This document shows positions 35,291 through 42,992 of a stretch of DNA of 64,000 bases, piece by piece. Each line of letters opens with the position of its first letter. Within the stretch, counting starts at the first letter, position 1. The notes below the pieces were generated by a model that saw only the letters and a list, made by a program, of their open reading frames with translations, was not told the origin of the DNA and searched no databases. The stretch comes from Streptomyces sp. NBC_00223. GTDB lineage: Bacteria; Actinomycetota; Actinomycetes; Streptomycetales; Streptomycetaceae. The stretch is taken from positions 5,517,501 through 5,581,500 of the forward strand of contig NZ_CP108109.1 in assembly GCF_036199905.1 (NCBI RefSeq), read 5' to 3'. The position numbers and the translations under genes were made by a program.

Positions 35291-36627
35291 CCCTCGCCGC
35301 CCAGCCGGGCCGCCACCTCGGTCACCCGGGTCTCCAGCGAACTGGCCAGCAGCGCGCTCAGCTTCCCGTACTCGGCGGCCTCGGCCTCGCTCGCCGTCCC
35401 CGCGTAGACCTTCCGCTCCAGCTCCACAAGGCGCTGCCGCTTCTGCTCGCCCCGTTCGGAGTACGGCGTCTCCAGCCCGAACAGCGCGGACAGCGCCGCG
35501 TCGTCCCCGGTGCCGTACACGATGCGCTGGTACAGCTCGTCGTCCACGACCTCCGGCGGCCGCTGCTCGTCGGGTCCCGGCAGTCTGATCAGGCCGCCGG
35601 GGTCGGCGGCCTGACAGATGTACGGGCTGTGGCTGGACACGATGAACTGCACGTTCGGGAAGTGCCGCCGCAGCCAGCCGCCGATGTTCCGCTGCCAGGT
35701 GACATGCAGATGGGCGTCCACCTCGTCGATCAGTACGACACCGGGCGCGGTGACGGCGACTCCGCCGTCATCGGTCGGCGCCGTGGTGAGCGAGCCGTAG
35801 GCGCCCTGGATCTGCCGGGCCAGGTCCAGCACCAGGGCGGCGACCGTACGGTAGCCGTCGCTCATCTCCCGCAGCGGATAGGTCCGTTTGAGGCCCTTCT
35901 TCGCCACCCAGAGCCCCTGCGAGTCCACCCGCCGGGCCTCGAAGCCGTCCGGCAGCAGACCGTCGGACAGCAGGGCGGTGACCGCCTTGAGCAGGGCGGC
36001 GGCGCCCGGGCGCCTCTCCAGTCGCCGCAGATGCAGGTCGGTCAGCCAGGACACGCCTTCCGCCAGCGAGGCGTCCTCGTGGAAGAGCGTCGCCAGCCGC
36101 CCGGCGGGGCCGGCCGCGAGCATCAGCCGCTGGGCCTCTCCCGACCCGCCGACCAGCCGCCGGAAGGGCCCGTACCCGGCGCAGAACCACCCGCGCGGGT
36201 TCTCGGCCCACGGGCCGCGCTCCGGGCCCAGTCCCTCCCCGAAGGTCACCATCGAGGGCCGCTGGGTCTCCGGCGTCGCACCGCTCTGGACTGGAGGCCG
36301 CTGCCACTCCAGACCGAGCAGGACAGGGCCCTGCGGCGTTCGGCCGGGGCCGGAGAAGACATCCGCCGTCTCGTCGCGGTGTGCTTCGGCTGCCACCCAG
36401 CCTGAGGAGGCGCGGGAGGTGAGCCAACCGCCGAAGTCGGCCACCAGGCTGCGGGCCACCGAGGGGCCGGCGAGGGTCAGCGCGAGCGCCTGAAGCAGCG
36501 TGGTCTTGCCCGAGCCGTTGCGGCCCGCCAGGACGGTCCAGCTGCCGCGCGCGGGCAGCGTGAGGTTCACGGAACGCTTTCCGACGAAGCCCCGAATGCC
36601 CGAGAGCTCGACTTTTGCGACGTACAC
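35287..36627 (-). CDS. AAA ATPase, PtuA-like (Septu-type defence)
   Basis: A 446-residue ABC/SMC-like ATPase. Walker A GRNGSGKTT (35-43) follows an opening of MYVAKVELSGIRGFVG; the signature-like REMSDGYRTV lies near 245-255; Walker B VVLIDEVDAHLH near 297-308; and the sensor FIVSSHSPYICQAA near 330. No TOPRIM domain follows, which argues against OLD/Gabija. The C-terminus is a short coiled coil rather than a nuclease. Start taken as the GTG at 36627. Operon with the HNH gene. In known Septu the ATPase assembles the complex and controls the nuclease; the trigger for this pair is unknown. Confidence 0.75.
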   Translation of the reverse strand: MYVAKVELSGIRGFVGKRSVNLTLPARGSWTVLAGRNGSGKTTLLQALALTLAGPSVARSLVADFGGWLTSRASSGWVAAEAHRDETADVFSGPGRTPQGPVLLGLEWQRPPVQSGATPETQRPSMVTFGEGLGPERGPWAENPRGWFCAGYGPFRRLVGGSGEAQRLMLAAGPAGRLATLFHEDASLAEGVSWLTDLHLRRLERRPGAAALLKAVTALLSDGLLPDGFEARRVDSQGLWVAKKGLKRTYPLREMSDGYRTVAALVLDLARQIQGAYGSLTTAPTDDGGVAVTAPGVVLIDEVDAHLHVTWQRNIGGWLRRHFPNVQFIVSSHSPYICQAADPGGLIRLPGPDEQRPPEVVDDELYQRIVYGTGDDAALSALFGLETPYSERGEQKRQRLVELERKVYAGTASEAEAAEYGKLSALLASSLETRVTEVAARLGGEG

Positions 36628-36811
36628 CCGTGCCCGACTTCCCTTCGTGTTCCTCTGCCGGCCGCTGTCCGGCTCTGCGTCCCGCTGTCCGGGACCGCCG
36701 AACGGGGTGCCGCCCCGGGGACTCAGCTTCTCATGAGCGGGGCGGCGGACACGGTGGCCGCAGGGCGTCGGGTTGCCCGGGCGACAGGCCGTTCTGCGGC
36801 CGGGGCCGGGT

Positions 36812-36826
36812 TTGCCGGAACGGCAA
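36812..36826. promoter_or_regulatory. Short dyad between divergent defence and hydrolase genes
   Basis: TTGCCG-GAA-CGGCAA, a perfect 6+6 dyad 100 bp upstream of the hydrolase start. Possible operator; function unknown. The whole 298-bp divergent gap (36628-36925) contains no other clear signal. Confidence 0.35.
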
Positions 36827-36925
36827 GGAAGGGTGCGGGGGTGGGTGGGGGGTCGGATGATCGGGGGAGCCGCGTGTCCGCCCGTCGGCGGGGGACGCGT
36901 ATTCCGCTCGTCGCCTGGAGGAGAC

Positions 36926-37894
36926 ATGCCGCAGCCCGCCCCCCTCACGCACCGGCTCGTGGACGGCCCGGCCGGCCGTATCCACCTCGTGGAGCAGGGC
37001 CGCGGCCCCCTCGTCCTGCTGGTCCACGGCTTCCCCGAGTCCTGGTACTCCTGGCGCCACCAGTTGCCCGTGCTCGCCGCCGCCGGTTACCGCGCGGTCG
37101 CCATCGACGTACGCGGCTACGGGCGTTCGGCCAAGCCGCGCGAGGTGGAGGCGTACGGGATGCTCGCGCATGTCGCCGACAACGTCGCCGTCGTGCGGGC
37201 CCTCGGTGAGGAGACCGCGACGGTCGTCGGCCACGACTGGGGCTCGCCCATCGCCGCGAACAGCGCCCTGCTCAGGCCGGACGTCTTCACGGCCGTCGCG
37301 CTGCTGAGCGTCCCGTACGCGCCCCGCAACGGCTTGCGGCCGACCGATGCCTTCGCCCGGATCGGCGGCGAGGAGGAGTTCTACGTCAGCTACTTCCAGA
37401 CCCCCGGCCGCGCGGAGGCGGAGATCGAGCCCGATGTACGGGGCTGGCTCGCCGGTGTGTACGGCGGGCTGTCGGCCGACACGATGCCGCCGCCCGGCGC
37501 CCCCACGCTGCACTTCATCCCCCGGGGCGGAAAGCTCTCCGACCGCTTCGTCCCCGGCGGCGCGCTGCCCGGCTGGCTGAGCGAGGCCGATCTCGACTTC
37601 TACGCGGGGGAGTTCGAGCGGACGGGGCTGACCGGCGCGCTCAACCGTTACCGCAACGTCGACCGCGACTGGGCGGATCTCGCGGCCTGGGACGGGGCTT
37701 CGATCACTCAGCGTTCGCTCTTCGTCGGCGGTGAACTCGACCCCTCCACCACCTGGATGGCCGAGGCGATCGACGCCTACCCGGTCACCCTCCCCGGCCT
37801 GACCGGGTCCCACATCCTCAAGGGCTGCGGCCACTGGCTCCAGCAGGAACGGCCCGCCGAGCTGAACGAACTCCTGACTGACTGGCTGCGGTAG
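36926..37894 (+). CDS. Alpha/beta hydrolase, epoxide hydrolase-like
   Basis: A 322-residue soluble enzyme. HGFPESW forms the oxyanion-hole motif, D104 in GHDWGS is the nucleophile expected of epoxide hydrolases (Asp instead of Ser), a tyrosine-containing cap lies at about 140-220, and the late GCGHWLQQE supplies the catalytic His. ATG at 36926 with GGAGGAG ahead. Probably opens small epoxides to diols; the substrate cannot be read from sequence. Divergent from the Septu-like pair. Confidence 0.88.
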   Translation: MPQPAPLTHRLVDGPAGRIHLVEQGRGPLVLLVHGFPESWYSWRHQLPVLAAAGYRAVAIDVRGYGRSAKPREVEAYGMLAHVADNVAVVRALGEETATVVGHDWGSPIAANSALLRPDVFTAVALLSVPYAPRNGLRPTDAFARIGGEEEFYVSYFQTPGRAEAEIEPDVRGWLAGVYGGLSADTMPPPGAPTLHFIPRGGKLSDRFVPGGALPGWLSEADLDFYAGEFERTGLTGALNRYRNVDRDWADLAAWDGASITQRSLFVGGELDPSTTWMAEAIDAYPVTLPGLTGSHILKGCGHWLQQERPAELNELLTDWLR

Positions 37895-37964
37895 CGCCCG
37901 TACGGTGGTGGGCGCGTTCGGCCCCCGAGCGTGACCCGGGGGTGGGCGGGTCGTTGGAGCAGGC

Positions 37965-38291
37965 ATGCTGAGCTCTCCGATGCCCATCCCCGTCGCCGCC
38001 GCGCTGGAAGCGGCCAGCGCCTGGGCCATCGAGGACTTCCTCGCGACCTTCGCGGAGGACGGCGCCGTCGACGACTGGGGACGGGTGTTCCGCGGGCACG
38101 AGGCCATCCGGGAGTGGAGCGACGGGGAGTTCATCGGCAAGCAGGTGACGCTCCGGGTCACCGGCTACCGTACGCAGGGCGACACGACCACGGTCAGCGC
38201 GGAGGTCGGCGGCAACGGCTTCAACGGCCCGTCGGACTTCGTCTTCACGGTCGCGGGCGAGCACATCGCGCTCATGCGGATCACCGGCTGA
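37965..38291 (+). CDS. SnoaL/NTF2-like small protein
   Basis: A 108-residue protein with the pattern of the NTF2/SnoaL fold: an N-terminal helix (LEAASAWAIEDFLATFAEDGAVDDWGRVFRG in shortened form), 'GHEAIREWSDGEFIG' and paired strands (VTLRVTGYRTQGDTTTVSAE). Such proteins are cyclases, isomerases or binding proteins. Starts 70 bp after the hydrolase, same strand, so probably co-transcribed with it. Followed by a long tandem repeat. Confidence 0.75.
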   Translation: MLSSPMPIPVAAALEAASAWAIEDFLATFAEDGAVDDWGRVFRGHEAIREWSDGEFIGKQVTLRVTGYRTQGDTTTVSAEVGGNGFNGPSDFVFTVAGEHIALMRITG

Positions 38292-38386
38292 ACCGGGGGC
38301 GAGCGACGGGCCGGCGGGTCGGCGGGGGTCGCACGCGCGGGTGCGCCCCGGGTTTCCGTACGCGGGCCGGGCCTGGGACCGTACGG

Positions 38387-38815
38387 GCGGTGGCCCGGCG
38401 TCCGTCCGGCGGCGGTGGGTGTGCGCCGGGTGGTTTCCGTGCGCGCCTGTCCGGCGTGGGCCGGGCCTGGGGCGGTACGGGCGGTGCCTGGCGTCCGTCC
38501 GGTGGTGGGTGTGAGCCGGGTGGGTTCCGCCTGTCGGGCGTGGGCCGGGCCTGGGACCGTATGGGCGGTGCCTGGCGTCCGTCCGGTGGTGGGTGTGAGC
38601 CGGGTGGGTTCCGCCTGTCGGGCGTGGGCCGGGCCTGGGACCGTATGGGCGGTGCCTGGCGTCCGTCCGGCGGGGGGTGTGAGCCGGGTGGGTTCCGCCT
38701 GTCGGGCGCGGGCCGGGCCTGGGACCGTACGGGCGGTGGCCCGGCGTCCGTCCGGCGGCGGTGGGGGTGGTTTCCGTACGCGGGCCGGCCCGGCGCGGGC
38801 TCTGGACGGTACGGG
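38387..38815. repeat. 84-bp tandem repeat array (minisatellite)
   Basis: Three nearly identical 84-bp units (38481-38564, 38565-38648, 38649-38732) are flanked by degenerate copies upstream (38387-38480) and downstream (38733-38815). Because 84 is a multiple of three, frames stay open through the array on both strands, but codon quality and lack of a start with ribosome site argue against translation. It fills most of the 643-bp gap between the SnoaL-like gene and the next gene. Confidence 0.88.
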
Positions 38816-38934
38816 CGATGCCTGGTGTCCGCCCGGTGGGCGGTTACGGGGGCGGCCGGGGCCGCGCTCAACCCCCGGCAGCCTGGCCGGTTTGGCCCGC
38901 CCACCCCGCCGCGGAGCGGCCCTAGCATCGATGA

Positions 38935-39315
38935 ATGACCCGCAGCAGCAGAACCCCGCGGCGGCTTGTCGTCGACGGTGAGACGTTTCTCTGGTCGGTG
39001 CGGCACGAGCACCATGGCGAGCAGGGTCGGTACGAGGGCTGCCGGGAGGTCCTCACGTTCAGGCGCCCGGGCGCGTTGGGGCGCCTGACGGTCGTCTTCG
39101 AAAGGGGCCCGGGCCATCTCCTCCCCGACGGTCACGCCTCCTCGGGCGCGGTCGGTACGCCGGACGGCGCCTGGCTGAACCTCCACGAGCCCGGCTCGGC
39201 GCGGGCGCTGCTCGACGCGGTGAGGGCTCGCGGCGGCCGGGTCGGCGGAGACGCGGCGGAGGAGGTCGACGGCTGGACGCTGTTCCCGGCGGTGGCGGGC
39301 ACGCGCCGGGAGTGA
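38935..39315 (+). CDS. Hypothetical protein
   Basis: A 126-residue protein (MTRSSRTPRRLVVDGETFLW). A basic N-terminus leads to beta-strand-like alternation (FLWSVRHEH, LTVVFERGPGHLLPDG) and it ends 'VDGWTLFPAV'. An ATG four bases upstream is out of frame. Resembles uncharacterised Streptomyces proteins; no function assigned. Confidence 0.65.
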   Translation: MTRSSRTPRRLVVDGETFLWSVRHEHHGEQGRYEGCREVLTFRRPGALGRLTVVFERGPGHLLPDGHASSGAVGTPDGAWLNLHEPGSARALLDAVRARGGRVGGDAAEEVDGWTLFPAVAGTRRE

Positions 39316-39418
39316 GGCAGCCGGGCCGGCGGGGCTCGCGTCGGCTCGGTGCGCGTTGACTCGGTGCGCGTCGGCGCGGCCTCGGCGTGGGGCCCGGGGT
39401 GGGCGGGCGGCGCTCGGC

Positions 39419-39655
39419 TCAGCGGTGGTGGGTCGTGGCGTTGTGACCGGCGTTGTCGGCACGGGAGTTGGCGTTGTCCGGCAGCGCCTGCTGAGCGTTG
39501 CTGCTGACGGCGGTCATGAGCGCGGAGACGTTCGACAGCAGGTGGGCGTTGTCGAGGCTTCCGTCGAGCGTCGCGGCGTGCGCGCTGGGGGTGACGAGGG
39601 CGGTCACGGTCCCGACGGCCATCGTGGCGACGGCCATCATCATTCGCTTCTTCAT
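39419..39655 (-). CDS. Small secreted protein
   Basis: A 78-residue protein. MKKRMMMAVATMAVGTVTAL and a predicted cleavage after SAHA form a standard signal peptide. The mature part is about 52 residues, Asn/Ala/Ser-rich, without cysteine. The ATG at 39655 is preferred because it places the Lys-Lys-Arg at the start of the signal; an upstream in-frame start exists. Exported; function unknown. Confidence 0.7.
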   Translation of the reverse strand: MKKRMMMAVATMAVGTVTALVTPSAHAATLDGSLDNAHLLSNVSALMTAVSSNAQQALPDNANSRADNAGHNATTHHR

Positions 39656-39805
39656 GCACGGTCCAACGACGGGGCGGTGCTGAGAGTTACGGTGCGTCAC
39701 CCTTGCGGTGGACGTAGGGGCGGCGGTGGGGGCGGTTCCGCGCGCGCCTGGCCCTCCGCGGGCCCGGCCTCGTCACCCCTGACCGGCCCCCGTACGGCTC
39801 GGGCC

Positions 39806-40396
39806 CTACCCGCCCCACCCCAGCAACCACCCGTCCAGGACGGCCACTTGGCGTTCCGCCGGGAACTCGTCCGGTGCGAAGAGCGCCTGGACGACCAGCC
39901 CGAGTGCGAACGACAGCGCCGCCGCGCCCAGTTCGTCCGCCGAGCGGTCGGCCGGCAGCTCGCCGAGCGCCTGCGCGGCGGCGACATGCGCGGCCAGCTT
40001 CTCGCGCGACCGCCGGTAGCGCGCGTTGTGCTCGGCGGCGAGTTCGGGGTCCGCGAGGGCGACGTCCCAGGAGGCGACCCAGATCCGGTTGGCGGCGGCG
40101 CTCTCCTCGGTCAGCGGCAGGATGTCGAGCAGCGCGGCCCGTAGCGCCGGCAGCCCCTCGGCGGGCGCGGTACGGCGCGGCCGTTCGTCCGAGCGCTGCG
40201 CCAGTACGTCGAGCGCGGACCGCAGCAGCGCGCGCTTGCTCGGGAAGTAGTGGGTGAGCAGCCCGGTCGACGCGCCCATCTCGGCCGCGACCGCCCGTAG
40301 CGTCAGGCCGCCGAAGCCGCGCGCGACGAGTACCCGCCAGACCGCCTCGGAGACGTCTCGGCGGCGGGCGTCATGGTCTCCACGGGCGGGCGGCAT
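39806..40396 (-). CDS. TetR family regulator
   Basis: A 196-residue repressor-like protein. The N-terminal HTH is visible (VARGFGGLTLRAVAAEMGAS ... GLLTHYFPSKRALL) and the C-terminal part resembles BetI-like TetR_C domains (ANRIWVASWDVALADPELA). Divergent from an acetyltransferase gene, with a clear dyad in the 70-bp gap, so it probably represses itself and that gene. Ligand unknown. Confidence 0.9.
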   Translation of the reverse strand: MPPARGDHDARRRDVSEAVWRVLVARGFGGLTLRAVAAEMGASTGLLTHYFPSKRALLRSALDVLAQRSDERPRRTAPAEGLPALRAALLDILPLTEESAAANRIWVASWDVALADPELAAEHNARYRRSREKLAAHVAAAQALGELPADRSADELGAAALSFALGLVVQALFAPDEFPAERQVAVLDGWLLGWGG

Positions 40397-40410
40397 GGGG
40401 TTATGGTACC

Positions 40411-40426
40411 TACCAAACGTTTGTTA
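40411..40426. promoter_or_regulatory. Probable TetR operator
   Basis: TACCAAACGTTTGTTA: a 16-bp dyad with one mismatch, containing the perfect CAAACGTTTG core (40414-40423). It lies in the divergent gap, 15 bp from the TetR start and 40 bp from the acetyltransferase start. Confidence 0.7.
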
Positions 40427-40466
40427 TGTATAGGCGCCCGCCGCCGCAGCGACCCCGGAGGAACCC

Positions 40467-41030
40467 GTGTACGCCGTCCCGCTCTCCGACTCCCCGTCCG
40501 CCGAACTCCGCCCGCTGGAGCCCTGGCAGGCGGCCGAGTTCCTGGCCCACATCGACCGCGCCCGCCCCAACACCGACCCCTGGATACCGTGGGCCTCCCG
40601 CTCCACGGACCTCGACTCGGCCCGCGCGACGCTCCAGGGCTACGCCGACAAGCAGGCGGCCGACGCGGGCCGTATCTACGGGATCTGGCTCGACGGGACG
40701 CTCGTCGGCGGCGTGATGTTCGTGCACTTCGACGTGGCCTTCGGCAACTGCGAGATCGGCGTCTGGACGGAGTCGGCGGGCGAGGGCCGCGGCCTGGTGA
40801 CGGCGGCGGTACGGCACCTCGTCGAGTACGCGCTGGTGGAGCGCGGGCTCCAGCGCGTCGAATGGCTCACCAGCACGCGCAACGCCCGCAGCCGGGCGGT
40901 GGCCGAACGGCTTGGCATGACCCTCGACGGGGTGCTGCGCTCGTACTTCCCGCACAACGGCGTCCGCCACGACAAGGAGGTCTGGTCCCTCCTCGCCGAC
41001 GAATGGACCACCATCCCCCGCCACCCCTGA
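40467..41030 (+). CDS. GNAT acetyltransferase, RimJ/RimL type
   Basis: A 187-residue N-acetyltransferase. The layout matches ribosomal-protein N-acetyltransferases: LRPLEPWQAAEFLAHI at the start, IYGIWLDGTLVGGVMF, GEGRGLVTAAVRHLVEYAL (acetyl-CoA loop), 'RVEWLTSTRNARSRAVAERL' and GMTLDGVLRS. Starts at a GTG preceded by GGAGG. Divergent from the TetR gene, which likely controls it. Target may be a protein N-terminus or a small amine. Confidence 0.88.
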   Translation: MYAVPLSDSPSAELRPLEPWQAAEFLAHIDRARPNTDPWIPWASRSTDLDSARATLQGYADKQAADAGRIYGIWLDGTLVGGVMFVHFDVAFGNCEIGVWTESAGEGRGLVTAAVRHLVEYALVERGLQRVEWLTSTRNARSRAVAERLGMTLDGVLRSYFPHNGVRHDKEVWSLLADEWTTIPRHP

Positions 41031-41156
41031 GCCCGTCGCCCCGACCGACGCGGCGTTCTCCGGCGTCGGCCAGCGGCCGCCGCGTCCGGGCGTCCGCCCA
41101 CCGGGGCCCATTGACAAGGCGTCCCCGGGCCGCCGGGGGCGTGCAAGGCTTTGCCC

Positions 41157-41369
41157 ATGACGCACGCACCGCATCTGACCGCCGCGGTCACCCACGAGGG
41201 CGAGTGGTACGTGGCCCGCTGCCTCCCGGCCGAGGTCGCCAGCCAGGGGGAGACCGTCGAGGAGGCCCTGTCCAACCTCCGTGAGGCACTGGAGCTGTAC
41301 TTCGAGGACGCCCCCGCCCTCGAGGTCACCGACATGATCACGGCACCGGTCGAGGTCCGCGTCGCATGA
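41157..41369 (+). CDS. hicB: HicB-like antitoxin
   Basis: A 70-residue protein of the HicB partial-RNase-H fold: LTAAVTHEGEWYVARCLPAE, SQGETVEEALSNLREALELY and a short C-terminal strand. It has no DNA-binding tail. Its stop overlaps the next start (ATGA). HicB normally neutralises the mRNA-cleaving toxin HicA, but the adjacent hicA is reduced to a remnant, so this antitoxin may be orphaned or act on another HicA. Confidence 0.85.
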   Translation: MTHAPHLTAAVTHEGEWYVARCLPAEVASQGETVEEALSNLREALELYFEDAPALEVTDMITAPVEVRVA

Positions 41370-41464
41370 GCCCCGCTGTCCCCAACGGCCTGTCCGGCAC
41401 CCTGCGCTCCATCCTCCGCCAGGCCGACTGGACGGTGGACGACCTCACCGAACATCTCAAGTAA
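41366..41464 (+). pseudogene. hicA: hicA remnant (internal deletion)
   Basis: A 32-residue frame (MSPAVPNGLS, GTLRSILRQADWTVDDLTEH and LK) overlapping hicB by four bases. The GTLRSILRQA segment is the characteristic C-terminal end of actinobacterial HicA toxins, which are normally about 60-80 residues. The double-stranded-RNA-binding-like core with the catalytic Gly-Ser-His is missing, while start and stop remain, as expected from an in-frame internal deletion. It should not have RNase activity. Confidence 0.7.
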
Positions 41465-41666
41465 TCGCACGGGTCCGCACCGGATCCCGTCGAGCTTCGC
41501 GGCGAATAGGTGCCCGCGCTTCGGCCGGTTGCCGCTGGTTTGCGGCGGCTCCGTGGCATCAGGACCAAGGGGGGAGTATTGGGGTGTGCGACGTTGGAGT
41601 GGCGGCGGTCGCGGCGATGGCACAGGACCTGAGCTACGAAGTCGCGCTCTCGCACCCCGTGCCGTA

Positions 41667-41672
41667 TATCAT
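41667..41672 (+). promoter_or_regulatory. Putative -10 element for a leaderless toxin mRNA
   Basis: TATCAT (TANNNT pattern) ends eight bases before the ATG at 41680, and no Shine-Dalgarno sequence precedes that ATG. This is the arrangement of leaderless actinobacterial transcripts. Confidence 0.45.
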
Positions 41673-41679
41673 CGATGCT

Positions 41680-42063
41680 ATGGACAGTGGGCGGTACTCG
41701 ATCGAGATCGAGCCGGAGGTGCGGCTGTGGCTGGAGAACATTCCCGCCCATCACTACAAGCAGGCCGAACGCGTCGCCGACCTGCTCGCCGAGCAGCCCA
41801 CCACGCTCGACGAACCGCACTCCCGCCACCTGGGCGGCAAGCTCCGCGAGCTGCGCTTCCGCCTCGGCGACGCCCATCAGCGCATTACCTACTGGCTCGC
41901 ACCCGACCGTCGTATCGTGCTGCTCACCGTGTTCCGCAAGAGCAAGATGCGCGAGCAGGCCGAAGTGGACCGCGCGCACGCCGCTCAACGGCTGTGCGAA
42001 GCCGAGCACCAGGCAGCCGCTGAACACGACCTCTACAGCCGTGACCTCAAGGAGGACCGATGA
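41680..42063 (+). CDS. HigB/Gp49-like RelE-superfamily toxin
   Basis: A 127-residue protein. 'HLGGKLRELRFRLGDAHQRI', IVLLTVFRKSKMREQAEVDRA match the phage-derived Gp49/HigB toxin family, ribosome-dependent mRNA interferases. The basic residues expected in the active region (R, K in FRKSK) are present. Start chosen at the ATG of MDSGRYSIEIEP; an upstream in-frame start would add 32 residues with no support. Overlaps the antitoxin gene by four bases. Confidence 0.82.
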   Translation: MDSGRYSIEIEPEVRLWLENIPAHHYKQAERVADLLAEQPTTLDEPHSRHLGGKLRELRFRLGDAHQRITYWLAPDRRIVLLTVFRKSKMREQAEVDRAHAAQRLCEAEHQAAAEHDLYSRDLKEDR

Positions 42064-42398
42064 ATCACAGCGAATGGAGGACCCGCCGCCACCGCCAGAT
42101 GGTCGGTGAACACCTCGACGCCGACCCCGAGTACGACCGCGTCTACGAAGAAGCCAGCCTCGCCATGACACTGGGCAAGGCCGTCTACGACCGACGCAAG
42201 CAACTCGGGCTGAGCGAGGCCGACCTGGCCGAGCGCCTGCACACCACCACCGACGAGATCGAAGGCATCGAGACAGCCACCGAACTGCCGCCCATCGCTG
42301 TCATCATGCGCCTGGCCCGCGCCCTGGACCTCACCGTCGACATGCACCTCGCCCCCGGGGACGAGCCCACCGTCACCATCGTCACCCCGGCCGCCTGA
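42060..42398 (+). CDS. XRE-family antitoxin, HigA-like
   Basis: A 112-residue protein. Helix-turn-helix: GKAVYDRRKQLGLSEADLAE, TTTDEIEGIETATELPPIAV. ATG overlaps the toxin stop, with AAGGAGG ahead. Toxin-first order is the HigBA arrangement. Expected to bind the toxin and repress the operon. Confidence 0.85.
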   Translation: MNHSEWRTRRHRQMVGEHLDADPEYDRVYEEASLAMTLGKAVYDRRKQLGLSEADLAERLHTTTDEIEGIETATELPPIAVIMRLARALDLTVDMHLAPGDEPTVTIVTPAA

Positions 42399-42412
42399 AC
42401 CCGGGAGAAGCC

Positions 42413-42649
42413 ATGCACGACGCCTCCACAGCACTCGCCCGCGAGCTGGGCAGACTCGTCCACGACCGGCGCACTGAACTCGGACTGTCCCAGGCCGACC
42501 TGGCTGAGCGATGCGGAATGAAACAGCCGCAGATCTCCCGCTTCGAAGCCGGCGGAACGATGCCCACCCTTCCGATGCTGCGCCGCCTGGCCCGCGCCCT
42601 TGGAGCCGACTTGAGCATCAGTCTCACTCCGCACGACAAGGCCGCTTGA
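42413..42649 (+). CDS. Second XRE-family HTH protein
   Basis: A 78-residue Cro/CI-type HTH protein: GRLVHDRRTELGLSQADLAE, CGMKQPQISRFEAGGTMPTL, LRRLARALGADLSISLTPHD. Starts 14 bp after the HigA-like gene with GGGAGAAG ahead, so it belongs to the same operon. Its HTH is a better match to the consensus than that of the first. It could be a second antitoxin or a dedicated repressor. Confidence 0.85.
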   Translation: MHDASTALARELGRLVHDRRTELGLSQADLAERCGMKQPQISRFEAGGTMPTLPMLRRLARALGADLSISLTPHDKAA

Positions 42650-42992
42650 CGTGGATCTCAAATCCCAAGAGTTCCCTGAGTGATCTAGACCGTTGGCGGC
42701 AGTAGTGACGGCAACGTCAGCGGACGAGGACCGTGCAGGACGGCGGTTCATCACCGGGCGCACTGGGCGTCTCGGCGGTCGCCAGGCAGGCGAGCGCAGG
42801 GCCGAGGGCGCCGAGGGCGTCTCGCTGGAGGCGGAGCCTGACGTGGACGGTGGCGGTGACGTCGAGTGCTACCGCCACCACGAAAGAGCGGATCGCGGGT
42901 GCGGCGCGGGGTGCTGAGGGACTTGGGGCTGGTCGGGATGTTGGGCGGGATTGATCCCGTTCTCCGGCCCGTGTAGGGGCGGACGGCCAGGG
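42650..42992. other. Intergenic region after the toxin-antitoxin operon
   Basis: 343 bp. Open frames exist on both strands but none has a ribosome site or recognisable protein. No clear repeat, attachment site or RNA gene was seen. Confidence 0.5.

Noticed and set aside
36628..36925. A retron non-coding RNA for the Septu-like pair
   Set aside because: No reverse transcriptase gene is adjacent and no msr-msd-like paired repeats were seen; the gap simply separates divergent promoters.
37931..38981. Open frames reading through the 84-bp repeat array as Gly/Arg/Trp-rich repeat proteins
   Set aside because: The 84-bp period keeps several frames open at once on both strands, no start with a ribosome site precedes them, and one begins by overlapping the SnoaL-like gene out of frame.
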